Of a stretch of DNA of 64,000 nt, positions 1 to 11,200 are shown in pieces (position 1 is the first letter of the stretch; each line of letters starts with the position of its first letter). Position numbers and translations under genes: made by a program. The stretch comes from Eupeodes corollae. Taxonomy: Eukaryota > Arthropoda > Insecta > Diptera > Syrphidae. The notes under the pieces are model-generated. The model was not told where the DNA came from. It searched no databases and saw only the letters and a program-made list of their open reading frames with translations. The DNA lies in the NCBI RefSeq assembly GCF_945859685.1, contig NC_079149.1, positions 62,948,991 through 63,012,990 on the forward strand. Direction: 5' to 3'.

Positions 1-2492
1 GCGTTTACATTCAGCCTTTATGCGTTTACATCTAATAATCTTAGCGGAGGATGATAAATGGCGGATAATTTTTGATCAATTGTAAAGGATCTATTCATTC
101 ATAAATAAAATAAACAAATACTAAGATTTATAACAATGTTTATAAGTGGAAAATATGAAAAAAGAAATTGCATGATAAACACCGAATATTAATGACACTC
201 ACTGTATATTCAAAAAATCAGTATAAAATTTGTATAAACTCCAAAAATTCTTCATTCAGAATTCGTTATTCTTTACTTTAAATTGAAAAATACCAGACAG
301 AAAAGAAAACAAAATAAGAGAACATAACGACTGCATTGCATCAAATTTAATTCTTTTGTAATTAAAAAAAAATTCAAATTGTAGGTATTCAATAAAAAAT
401 TGAATTTGACTTCGAAGTCATGGAATTGCATAATTCAATGACCAGCTAAGAATTAGCTTTTAGACTATGAGACAAGTCTATGTAAAATAGATACCTTATT
501 TTTATGATCTTGGTCTAGCAATAGGAACTTTTAATTTAATAGGAATTCAAATGGAATCTCTAATACTTCTCAGGTAAAGACCATAATTGAAGAATTATTA
601 GAGAAACCTTTTTAAACAATATCGTTTTCGGAAAAGCTATTAACAATGGGCGTCTTACAGATTTAAAATCAAAACTCAAGTATAGAAACAGAGAGTATAC
701 TCGAACCATTCGCGAAAATCAAGATTAAATATACAATATTACCAATAGCTATCTGGTAGCGAGAATAAAAAGAAATTGTTTTGTTGGTCTTGTTTGCTTT
801 CTTCCGGCATCTCTGGAGTTTCTCGGATGTAGACAATATGAGCACTCTAACCACACTTTAAAGAAAACGCAAGCTAAGTGCCTCCTATTTCCAATATGTA
901 ATTAAATAAGCTATCTTTGGTCAGACTAGGAAAGACGAAGCTTTAAGTTTTCAACATAACATTAAAAAAATCGTGCGGTATTAAAACGTCTATTAAATTT
1001 AACATGCTTTCTTGGCAAGTAGGAGTTGTTGTTTAGAAGACACAATGAATCAATTTCATCTTTACTAAAACAATATAATCTAATTTTATTACAACACCTT
1101 GAAACGGCAACAGTTTTTAAAGTTTTTCAATGGCTATCCAAAATGATTTAATCAAAACTGTTACCGAAGTTTTAGGCGATCACATTTCTGATAGAATCAG
1201 CCAGCCAGCTTTGCCTGACATTCATTTAAAGTCAAAAATATCTATTGTTATTATTTTAATAAAAAATATTATGAAATATTTGCTATTATAATAAATTATT
1301 ATTCTTAAAAACTTATCTTCAAGCTCTATAAGAAAGACCTGAGATTTTGAGCAGGAATCGCCACTGGTGTGGAGATGATCAAGAACGAGTGAAATCTATT
1401 TTACAGTAAAACTAAATAAAACTAAGTAGCAGTAACTGTCAATGGGAACCGTTATTTAAAATGATTTTTTTTACACGGAACTGCACCGAAGACATATCAC
1501 ATCAAACAGCACTTGGCGGCAGCAAGATGGAGCAACTTAACATGAACCCAAACCAGTTATAGCGGAGCTATATTAAAAGAAAAATGATTTGAATTTCTTA
1601 GTGTAGCAAAATTGGTGCGCCACCTTGTGCTTAAATGCAATGCATTTAATATGCCAAATCTCCCCTACACACTTAATTTTATATTTAGTGGGAAAGTGAT
1701 CATATGTTTAATTTGTGAGATTTTTGTTTTCTTTCTTGGGATTTGATGATCAATCAGTTGGATGCGATTAATAATAAAATAAAACTAATCCATCTTGGTT
1801 TTACCCTACGTTTCGCCAGTAGTTTCCAGCTTCTTCAGGGGATTTATTTAGTTACTATTTTATATTAAAAAAAAAAAAAAAACATTCAAAGTTGCACAAA
1901 AATTTCGAAAATTTTAACTATGGACAACACTAGCATCACCGTATTTAACAACTAATGTATGGCTTTTGTTTATTTTATGAAAATTGTCAATTGATAATTT
2001 CCAGTCTAGAATTTTGTAATGGTTGGATATGAATCCGTTTTTCAGTTGGTTGCCAAAAAGCGCGGCATTTCTCCAGCATTTACAATATTGTCCAACAATG
2101 GCATAAAGAATACAAAAGCAATACCTATTTGTGTTTTTTTCTTTGAAAATAACCATTTTTTAAATTTTACTTTACTGAAAATAGTGAAAAACGCAGTACG
2201 TAGGCCAATTTTGCATTCACGGGCTTATTTTTTAGTGTAATGCCCTTTTAGGATGTTCAGTTTTAAAAATGCAAATCAATTAATTCGTTTTTAGTATTCT
2301 AGAAGAGAGCCCATAGAAATCAGTTAAAACAGATAAAACAATCGCAAGTCACTATACAAAATTGAAGTAATTTTTTGGTAACCAAATTTGGTCTTCAGCT
2401 TACAGTGAAACTAGAATCCCGCCTCATTTAACAGGTGAACCTACTTATTCTTAATTCCAGTGCGATCAATGTCATCAACTAATAGGACATAC
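1..2492. other. Muskelin intron / left edge, no gene recognised
   Basis: This stretch lies downstream of the second muskelin exon on the minus strand, so it is most likely intron. I looked on the minus strand for the next muskelin exon (the end of the discoidin domain) and did not find it. Short open frames are present, including a plus-strand one starting near 1130 and a minus-strand one around 1914-2156, but I recognise neither. The segment near 1790-1840 looks like a dispersed repeat end, but I cannot assign it. Confidence 0.4.
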
Positions 2493-2705
2493 CTTTCAAG
2501 AAGCAATATCATTTGATTTTCGTCCAAACCGCCATACACGCGAAATTTTTTCAAATTACATACATGGGACTTCTCAAACTTTCCAAACTTTATCTTCTGC
2601 ACAATAGCCGGTCGCTTTAGTTTTAACAATAGAAACTGTGGAGGATTGTTTGTATTTGATGACCATCTTGATGCCTGGTTGCTGGGGGTATCTTCCAAAA
2701 TATTT
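2493..2705 (-). CDS. muskelin: Muskelin coding exon 2
   Basis: The acceptor lies in a long T tract on the minus strand. The first base completes a GAA codon split across intron 1 (LPE|NILED). The exon carries most of the visible discoidin domain and ends in phase 2 before GTATGT. Confidence 0.87.
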
Positions 2706-3062
2706 CTAAAAAAAAAATAAAACGTTAGTTGGATTTGCAAACGAACGGGACTGTTAGAAATTTGCCCCCATAAACATTGTCATAAGCCATAACCAACTTA
2801 ACGTAATAAATTATCAAGGACTTGCACATGCACCGGTAAGTTCCTTAATTATAGTGTACGGATAAGCAGTTATTCAATCAATCAATCAAGAACTTCTTTA
2901 ATGTTAATGTAAAGCAACAATTAGAATTATAGGCGACAACGTTAAGGAGCTCTTTTAAAATGAAAAATATCAATCTTACTCAGGTAAATATGAAGTGGCA
3001 TAGCTGGAGTATTTATCAATTTCGAAAAGAAGTTTCTCAACGTCTCCAATTTGACTAGCCAT
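2493..3062 (-). CDS. muskelin: Muskelin, N-terminal part (two exons, partial gene)
   Basis: Muskelin is a discoidin, LisH/CTLH and kelch-repeat protein of the CTLH/GID ubiquitin-ligase complex. Two coding exons are visible. Exon 1 is 3062-2980, starting at ATG 3062 and ending GA|GTAAG. Exon 2 is 2705-2493, preceded by a T-rich acceptor and ending AG|GTATG. They join in frame (83 nt plus 213 nt) to give the first 98 residues. The protein has the family's conserved YLPENILEDTPSNQASRWSS-type start of the discoidin (F5/8C-like) domain, then the LKLKRPAIVQKIKFGKFEKS stretch and HVCNLKKFRVYGG. LisH, CTLH and kelch parts must lie beyond the left edge. The NTPase gene ends about 5 kb upstream on the same strand. 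The start is chosen because it directly precedes the conserved N-terminus. Confidence 0.88.
2980..3062 (-). CDS. muskelin: Muskelin coding exon 1
   Basis: This exon encodes MASQIGDVEKLLFEID through YATSYLP and ends with GA of a split codon before GTAAGA. It holds the initiator ATG. Confidence 0.85.
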
Positions 3063-4290
3063 AACAAAACCTATTCCGTGTTATTCTTATAAACTGATGG
3101 CGAAGGATCCGTTTTTCTATAAATACAAAATTACTTGCTAGACTTAGAACTTAGAGCACGTAAGACATAACACAATATAGGACCAAATAATTCACAATTC
3201 ACAACTGTTTTCGTTTTGGTTATTCGATTTCCTTTTGATTTACCCAAAAATCCCATCCAAAGAGTTGACGAGCAAGAGATGCTGCTTGTACTTGGAACAT
3301 TATTTGGGATTTTCTTCTCACCTGTCGACGTCAAAAGTGACAGCCTCTATTTTGTTGAGGATAATTAATGTATCCAGTATTGGGCACGTTCAAGAAAAAA
3401 GCAATACTGAATATAAGTTGAACGCAAATTAATTCTAAATGTCAAATAAGATTAAACGCTAGTTTTTTTATACAAGAGGAATGTAATTAAACGTCATCTT
3501 TGTAAATTTTTGAAATACCTCAAATGGTTTGCATTATATTTTTTAAAAAAATCAAGCCCTTAGAGGAAAACCTACTAATATGTACAACAATGTATGAGGA
3601 AAACTATACGTCGACATGAGCTTCTTTGTTTCCAAGGCTCTAACGCCACATTGCTCCTACAGCCAACTTTAGATAAAATTGCTTCATGACAGTAATAGGG
3701 TTTTATGTTAAATGTCCTTTTAACTTTTATGACAGCTGAAAAAGAATTAAGACATTTGAAAAATTCGTGCTTAGTTTTAGTGGCATTTCAATTGAATTTT
3801 ACTATTATTTTGTATAATTCCGCAGACTTATACCATTCTAAAATTACATATACAAAAAAGATTTGAGGTTTGTTCTTTGTTATGCCAACAAAAATGTTTA
3901 AAATTTCATTGATTTTGACATTTTATATCAAGTTCCAGTTTTATCCAGACTTTAATGCCACAATGTCTTTGCATTAATAAATAAAAAAAAAAAAAAACAA
4001 TTATAGTCTAGTTTTTGGTTTAAGGGCGTGTTTGAGTGGTGATTTCGATATCAATGGTTTGGGTAGTTTTTTGACGCAGTGACCCATTAACTAGCTTGGA
4101 ACCTTTAATTGTTTGTTTGGAAGTTATAAATTGAAAATAAATTCAAACTTTCTCGAGTAAAGCTCTGATTAAGAATTTTAATGTTCCAAACAAATTGAGT
4201 TTACTGAATAAATTGAAAATGATTACAATTTGATGATTAGTGAGTGTTTAAAAATTCATTTCAAAGTTGGCAGATTTCTACAGAAACTCC
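3063..4290. other. Upstream flank of muskelin, nothing recognised
   Basis: This should hold the muskelin promoter and 5' UTR, but I see no clear core-promoter motif and no coding similarity. It is AT-rich, with an A tract near 3985-3995. Confidence 0.4.
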
Positions 4291-4299
4291 ATACATTGG

Positions 4300-4910
4300 C
4301 TACGTCCAATCTCAGACAGTTATGGTATCCGAATACCTTTTTGTTAGTGTTTTACGTGTAAAATAACAGCTGACCAAAAACAGCTGAGGTATCAAAAAAA
4401 AGAATCCAAGAATTTCTGGGGTATGTAGGTATCTGACAGAACAGCTGATTCAACACATGGTTGAATTTCAAGAAACTTGAAAATTGATTTTAGCTTTTTG
4501 TATTTGTTGGTAAACTAAAAGATACAAAATGTTAGTTGAAGTTGTATTTGAGGATGTTCTGTACATAATAGACGATGAAGAAGCTATTTGCCTCCGAATT
4601 TTAGAAGTAAATTATTGATCGTATAGAATTCCAATTGAGCTTAGAGGAAATTTAACATAGATTACAGATTAAGTTTTTCTCTTATTTATTTAAGTGTTAC
4701 GCACCTATCAATTCATAATCGTCCGACGAATCAGTTAAATTATCCATTGAATTTTTTATCTTACAACAATTTTGAATTCGAAGTTAAATGTTTCTCTGCT
4801 TTTTGTGAACAGCTGAAAGTTGTTTTTATTTTTTGACAGCTATCTCAATACAGCTATTCAACTCGTTCAACAAGGTATCCAAAAATCCACCTTTCCAAGA
4901 TAACCTATCC
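4300..4910 (+). mobile_element. Dispersed repeat with conserved 29-codon ORF, copy 1
   Basis: An approximately 600-bp repeat that reappears in inverted orientation at about 17335-17860. Both copies have subterminal CAGCTG motifs at both ends (for example ACAGCTGACC, AACAGCTGATT, AACAGCTGAAAG). Both carry an identical open frame starting MLVEVVFEDVLYIIDDEEAI; here it is 4529-4618. The ORF looks like the first coding exon of a transposase kept in a non-autonomous deletion derivative. The element class is not proven. The ends look like imperfect inverted repeats around GGTATCC and GGATACC. Confidence 0.6.
4529..4618 (+). CDS. Short conserved ORF inside dispersed repeat (copy 1)
   Basis: A 29-residue open frame, acidic and hydrophobic (MLVEVVFEDV, then YIIDDEEAI). 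It is identical over its first 75 nt to the frame at 17551-17640 in the inverted copy. Just past the shared part both copies read TTTTAG followed by an AAGTAA-like string, which could be a decayed GTAAGT donor. I infer a leftover first exon of the parental transposase. No known family is recognised with confidence. Confidence 0.35.
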   Translation: MLVEVVFEDVLYIIDDEEAICLRILEVNY

Positions 4911-5348
4911 AACACGAGATTTAACGAAGCCATTATCAAAGTTTAAAGCTGTCAGTTAAAATCAAATTTTTGTTGCTTCTTTCGCCGTCCATATTTCAAG
5001 AACCAGTAAAATGGATTCTCAACGAAACATTTTGGTTGACCCAAAATATCTCACGAAGCAGTGATGTTAAAGACTCCAATTTAATTTTAGATTATATAAT
5101 GTAACGAGATACTAAGCCAATATAATTCAATTAACGTTCTTTATATAAATTTAAAAAAAAAACGACGAAGAATAAAGTTTTTGACTTCTGGTAAAATTTT
5201 GAAAACAATTGAAGCACCGATAAAAATATTACTAAAAGCTGGTAAAAATTAATTTTCGTCTTAAATATATTTTCAAAAATGAAAGATATTGGGTTCAAAC
5301 TAATTACTGTTATAAAATATGTTGTTGTCAACATTCAGTAACTATGTA

Positions 5349-6800
5349 CAGTCCCTGGCCATATTATTAGACGCACTGCAGAATTTTTATAATTTTATAT
5401 TTTAAATTTTAATTTTATATATTTTTAACGTTCAAAGTTACAGAAACTAAGTTTTGCTTATTAGACTTTTGTTTGTGGTTCTATTTTCTTTATGTTTTAT
5501 TTAAAAATATTGCATTATAAATGCATAATGTCAAAGTATTGGCAACAGAGCGTAAACAAGTACAGAATTCTTGCAGTTGAATTTTTGTATTCTGCCGATT
5601 CGTGTGACTTTAAGAGCTTTGTGTGCTTATTAACGGTATTCAATTGCATTGTTTTTTTTGTGTGCTTTTTTACTGTTATTGAAAAACATTTTTGGCAAAA
5701 CAAAAATAATAAATAGTAAAATTTAAACCATGGGTAAGAGAGGAGACCTGTCACCAAGTAAAAGAGCTGAAGTGAAATGTTTGGTCAACCTAAACATTTT
5801 TTCTGTTAAGAAAATTTGCGTGGGAAACAGGTTTGCAACCACAAAGATGGTACAAACTAAATTGGAAGAAGCTAATATTAATGCTTTGGAGCGCACCGTA
5901 CGCAGAAAATTAAAAGATTTGGGTTTTAGGGCCCTCAGGCCCGACAAAAAGCCAAAGTTAACAACTGCAATGAAGAAAAAGCGTCTGAATTGGACTAAAA
6001 AGTTCCGAAATAAGGATGTGGACTACTGGAGATCGGTAATTTGATACTAAATTTATATAAAACGATAAAATAAATACAATTCATAATTGTCCTAAGAATT
6101 TTTAATTCTTTTTTGTGTTTTTGATAGGTGTGCTTCAGCGATGAAAGCACTTTTGATATCTTGGTCAATAAAACTCAGTTTGTTCGTCGACGCCGTGGAG
6201 AAAAATTTCATCCCGATTGCGTCGTCCAAACTGTGAAGCACCCTACCAAAGTGATGATCTGGTCAGTCATCAGCGACAAAGGTACGGGACGTCTGTAGGT
6301 GGTGAATGGGATAATGCAACAAGACCAGTACAAAGAAGTTTTGCGGAATCATTTGGTGCCGCAGATCAGAGAACTTTTCCCGAATGGAGAACCATACATT
6401 TTTATGCAAGATGGAGCTCCATGCCACACAGCCCGGTCCATAAAAACTTATTTGAGGGAAGAAAACATCCCTCTTTTGGTCTGGCCGGGAAACAGCCCTG
6501 ATATGAATCCAATAGAAAACGTGTGGGAGCTGATGAAAAGGGAACTGGCTAAAGATGCGGTCACAACAAGAACTAAGCTTATTGAGTAATTCACGTGTGG
6601 AATCACCACCCACAAATCCAGGAAACAGTTAAATCATGCATTGACAGTATGCCGCGCAGAATTGAGGCTCTTATTAAAGCAAAAGGAGGTTCAACAAAAT
6701 ATTGAAAAAAATTACAAAAGTTACAAAAAAACTGAAAATATTAATTAAAAAAAATCTACAAATCTGTTGTTTTATTTTTATAAAAAAGTAGGAAATAGTT
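5349..6800 (+). mobile_element. Tc1-like transposon, 3' end decayed
   Basis: The left end begins CAGTCCCTGGCCATATTATT right after a TA dinucleotide, typical of Tc1/mariner. I could not find a convincing matching right inverted repeat, so the right boundary is approximate. It contains a near full-length Tc1 transposase (5730-6705). Confidence 0.8.
5730..6705 (+). pseudogene. Tc1-type transposase (DD34E) with a 92-nt intron, one stop, one frameshift
   Basis: The N-terminal part (5730-6035) has the helix-turn-helix region of Tc1 transposases (MGKRGDLSPSKRAEVK start, later LERTVRRKLKDLGF). It ends at GATCG|GTAATT. The frame resumes after TTTTTGATAG at 6128 with VCFSDES, so 6036-6127 looks like a spliceosomal intron that joins DYWRS to VCFSDES in phase 0. 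The catalytic signature is visible: FSDES, FMQDGAPCHT and NPIENVW, with 34 residues between the second D and the E. A TAG interrupts at 6296-6298. A small deletion near 6587 shifts the frame before the C-terminal VIHVWNHHPQ to GGSTKY end. The copy is therefore inactive but not old. Confidence 0.85.
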
Positions 6801-6966
6801 TATATTCTACATACAAAATAATTTATATGCATTACAATATTCGAAAACCTGATTAAAACAGCTTAAAATTTTTGCATAAAATAAATAATAATAAAAGAAA
6901 TAAAAACTTCCAAAATTGTCTACTAAAAGTGGAGATTTTCGGCTAAACATCTCGTTAACAAAAGCA

Positions 6967-7465
6967 GGGGCCTAATTATGAGGTTCGCGGCGGATGGTTT
7001 TCAATTCGATTATTAACGAATTCACGGCGAAGCAAAAATAGTTCTTCCTATTTTCCAGTGATTTGACACTTTTGGTTTGACTTTTTCTTCCTATATTCCA
7101 GTGATTTGACAGCTTTCCACAAATTTTGTTTTGTGAAATTTCTGGTGATTTATTTATTAAACAATGTTAAATTTAAAAAAATTATATTTAATTGTGGATA
7201 AGTTAAGTATAAGAAAATTAAAATAAAGCTAACTCACATTTTTATACAATTACAATCAAGAAAGAATACACGAAATCGAACAGTGAATAACAATAAACAC
7301 ACTTTCGCCTGTGAATCCGCCAAAAAACTCAACTCGCCAACAAACATTATGTTTTAAATTCTCCTTCGAATTCGTTAATTAGTCGAATTTAAAACGAAGG
7401 CGAAAGCAATAATTGAAAAATGGCAAACTCGCTGGCAAAACGATTCGCCGCGAATCACACATATC
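6967..7465. repeat. Foldback MITE with TTCGCGGCG-type ends
   Basis: The left part reads GGTTCGCGGCGG, then TTCAATTCG and TAACGAATTC. The right part read on the minus strand gives ATTCGCGGCGAATCG, then AATTCGACTAATTAACGAATTCG. The two halves form an imperfect inverted repeat of about 500 bp with no coding capacity. The target duplication is not clear. Confidence 0.6.
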
Positions 7466-8152
7466 CAATCTCATTGTATCATTTGTAAAATATTGTTGTT
7501 TACTTATTTTTTTTTAGAAAAATTCAAGTAACAACTTTTTTTAAACAGCACGAAAACCTTCAAAAAGAACAAAAAACTGATAAGAAATGGTTTCCATTGA
7601 AATATTGTCAATAATACTTTGTTTAGTTTAGTCAAATCGACGACGGGTACAGCCAGCCTCTGCTTATTATTTAAAACTGTTATAAAATTATTAGAAATAT
7701 TTCATTTTCCAAAATCTTTCAAATCTTTGTGTACTGAAAATGTAAATGTTAAGATTAAAAGACTATTATATATTTTTCTTTTTTTTTTTTGATTGCAGGT
7801 CTTTTTATTTTGTAAATTTTTTTACTGTATTTTTAACTTATTGACAAAATACATATATACAATATTATTGCACCGGAGATGTGGAATTATTTTGTGGTAC
7901 TGCATCAAAAATTTTATTTACAAAAAGTGATTTTTTCCGGTTCTAGCACTATTTGTCAAATTGTTTTTGTGAATGAATCGGTGAATTTTGATGGAGTGAT
8001 GAATTAACGCAGGGCGCTTGTGCATCGTTGTTTTAAGACAGTCGAAAATTAGAGACAAGTCAATTTCTTGTAGATCAAATGTGCACGGTTAACAGACATT
8101 TTTCATTTTATAAGGCACCATTGCTTGTTCCTTTTTTAACTTCAACTTTATT
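7466..8152. other. NTPase 3' flank and 3' UTR
   Basis: Downstream of the NTPase stop on the minus strand. AATAAA strings occur just after the stop (about 8147-8152) and again near 7915. Which one is used cannot be told from sequence. The rest is AT-rich with no recognised feature. Confidence 0.4.
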
Positions 8153-8242
8153 TTATGCTTGGAAACGCTCATCACTAGTGAGGACATTATAAGCACATCC
8201 AAGTGCCCATGAAATTTCATGGTTGTCAATTTTTTTATATAA
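8153..8242 (-). CDS. NTPase: NTPase exon 6 (C-terminal)
   Basis: Follows a TTTAAG acceptor and encodes LYKKIDNHEISWALGCAYN to the stop (30 codons including TAA). It contains the last apyrase conserved region with its tryptophan. Confidence 0.88.
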   Translation of the reverse strand, partial: LYKKIDNHEISWALGCAYNVLTSDERFQA

Positions 8243-11200
8243 CTTAAATGAAAAAAGAAAATGAGAATAATTAAAGAAAATAATTTATGTATATGGATAA
8301 ATTTTAACTTACCTTTATTTTCTTTGTATCTGAAAGTCCATATCCTTCTCGTAATAGAATGGAGATATATGTAAGATCGAAGCACATGAATGGCTGATCA
8401 TCATTTGGAATGGCACACACTTCTCGAGCTTTTTTGCGGAAATCTTCAACGGTGATTTCACCACCAGCAAAAGGATCAATTAAACCAGACTCAGTGGCTC
8501 TTTCGAAGTAGTAACTGAACGCTGCAACAGTATGTTGCTTCAGAGTAAAAGGTTTTGGTTTAATAAGAGGCATAACTTGACTCTTAACCAACTCTAAGCA
8601 ATCTTCGAAGTCGACAACAGGATTTTCTAGTGTTGATTTGGAATTCTCTTTGCCACTGTTTGAAAAAATAAATAAGTATAAAAGTTATGCTTAGTTTAAT
8701 TATCTTCCTCAGAAATGTAGGTATAGATTTTATTGTCGACAAAAAATGCTTGTTCAAAATTCATAAGGCTTAATATTTTATCTAATAGGGTTACAGATCT
8801 TATAACAATGTGTTTATCAAGCATGTTCCTAATAAAGTAGTCCGATTTGAGAAATATGATATATATGAAAAGTTTATATCTAGGTTTCCAAAATCGATTT
8901 AAGGAAATTGAAATCTAAATTGCAAATGGAAAGAAATTGATTTTAGGGTTATTCATTCGATATCAGTGAATTAAAACAACTGGCATGTATCACATCAGTC
9001 ATTTGTATAATTTCGTTTGTTTTAATTTGTCCTGAGCTTTTCAATAAAATAAATATAAAATATTAGCGCATTGTGTTGATGCACACGAAAGCCAGCTCCA
9101 GATTTGCGTTTCTTTGGGATAATCAGTTTCCAAATATCGTTTGGGAAAGACTCTAGAGTCGAAATTTGTTTTACTCTTAATTTTATGGAGAAGACAATAC
9201 AACGAAGAAGCTACAACTTTTCACGAATCAAGTGTATTACATACAAAAAGTTCAGGTTTATTTTTTTTAGTGAAACTACTACTATCAAAAAATATTAGTT
9301 TTTAAGCTACCATAAGCAGTTAGAAAGAGCATCAACGCCTTTAATACAACATCACTCAAAAATATTCTTGCGGAAACAAATCTTCCCTCTGTTGAACAAC
9401 GTTCCACACAAATCATCTCGATCTTAGTTGTAAAATTGGTCTTCTCCACAAATTTAGTTATCGATGAAGACATTCATTAAGCCACGGACCTTAAGTGCAA
9501 GAAACGTATTCCATCTGCTTTAAAAACAATCCTCGACAAAGCTTCAGAAATGGATATACCAACAAAAACTCCAAAAAACTCAACTTTCTCATATCCTCCT
9601 TGGAATATAAAAGCCGATTCATTTGTATTGAGTCTTGCTCACTACAGCAAAACAAATACAAGCAATGCAGTATACCAATCACTGTTCTCAAGTATCTCAT
9701 CAGAACTTAAAACTAAAGGCTGGAAATTTATATTCACTGATGGATCCAAATCAAAAGATAATTAATCGTTTGCAGTCACATTTAAAAACTATTCTATTTT
9801 CACCGCAGAAGCCTTTTATTCTTGAAGCAGCCAAATCAATAAGGAATTCCAACGACTGATAGCATATCAGTCGTGAAAACATTTAAAAATCCAAACAACG
9901 ATTCAGATCTTATTTCCGCGATAAGGAACAAGATAAAATAAAACTGATGAGGACTCCAGGTCATTCTAATATACGTGGAAACGAAGAAGCTGATAAAGTA
10001 GCAACCTCTACCACCAAATCACCGTTGTATAAATTCAATATATACACCAAAAAAGACCTGAAAACCCAAATACTGAAAACCTTGAGAAGAAAACAAGAAA
10101 TCGAATGGAGCCTATACCACCACCATTATAAAAAAGTTAACGAACATACAACCTACCCTAAATACCCTACAAACGTATCAAAACAAAAAATCTCTAATTG
10201 CATCCACTTAAGACTTGGTCACACCTCAGCAACTCACAAACATATTCTAAACAAAAACAATCCACCGATATGCTCCACCAGCAATACAACCATGAGTTTA
10301 ACTCACCTCCTCGAAAACTGTCAATCGTCTAAACCTGCTCTTTCGTCAATTTTCAAAAATATATCGATCTATGACGTATTAAAAAATCCCACCAGCTCAA
10401 ATATCGAAAAAGTTAAATAAACCCTTAACTTCAATGTATAAACATTTTAAAAACAAGCAGAGCCAATAGTCTTCGCAGCTAGACTCTCTCCTTTTTTTTT
10501 GTATGTATATTACCTTGCAATTTTAATTAGGAAGTAAATTTAAATTATTTAAATTACATTACAATTAGTTCTAAGGAAAACATGTGCCGCGGTAAGCATT
10601 GATCCCTAGAAGTGAAAACTGTCATTTTGTCAGAATAATGAGTAAATATTTTAAGTTAATTGCAAAAGCAATTTGACCGCTTAAACCAAAAAAACAGCTG
10701 GAAAACCAAACAAAACAACCCCAGGAGAAGAATGAACGAACATTTGCGCCTTAAAAAAAAATCCTTACATGTCTTGAAGAAAAATAAAAAACAAACTACA
10801 ACTTCCAATAACTTTCAGAATTTTTCGCAGAAGACTTGTTGAACTTGCTCAGATGGATTGCAAGAATGAAAAACAACGCCGTTTAGATTCGCTCACGATC
10901 ATTTTAATTGGAGTGGGCCAAAAGGAGGCAAAAAGTGGAATTTTTTGTGGATAGACGAAACAAATTAAATTTGTTCAGAAGTGATGGCAGAAAAACCGTT
11001 AGAAGGCTTCCTTCGAAAGAACTAAATCCCAAATACATCCAGAAGACGGTTAAGAATGGTAGCGGCAGTATTTTCTTGGTATTGCGTTGGACCAATACAT
11101 TTGATCGAGGGTAAAATGGATCAAAATATGAAGGTGAATATCATGAAGGATACGATACTGCCTTAAGCGGACGAGATCATGCCTCTGAAATGTGTTCTAC

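Noticed and set aside
1914..2156. 80-codon minus-strand frame resembling a Tc1 central block (VVKYGDASVV)
   Set aside because: Similarity to VKHGGGSVMVW is too short and no other transposase motif is adjacent.
3131..3334. 67-codon minus-strand frame upstream of muskelin
   Set aside because: No recognisable similarity, and muskelin exon 1 already has a good initiator.
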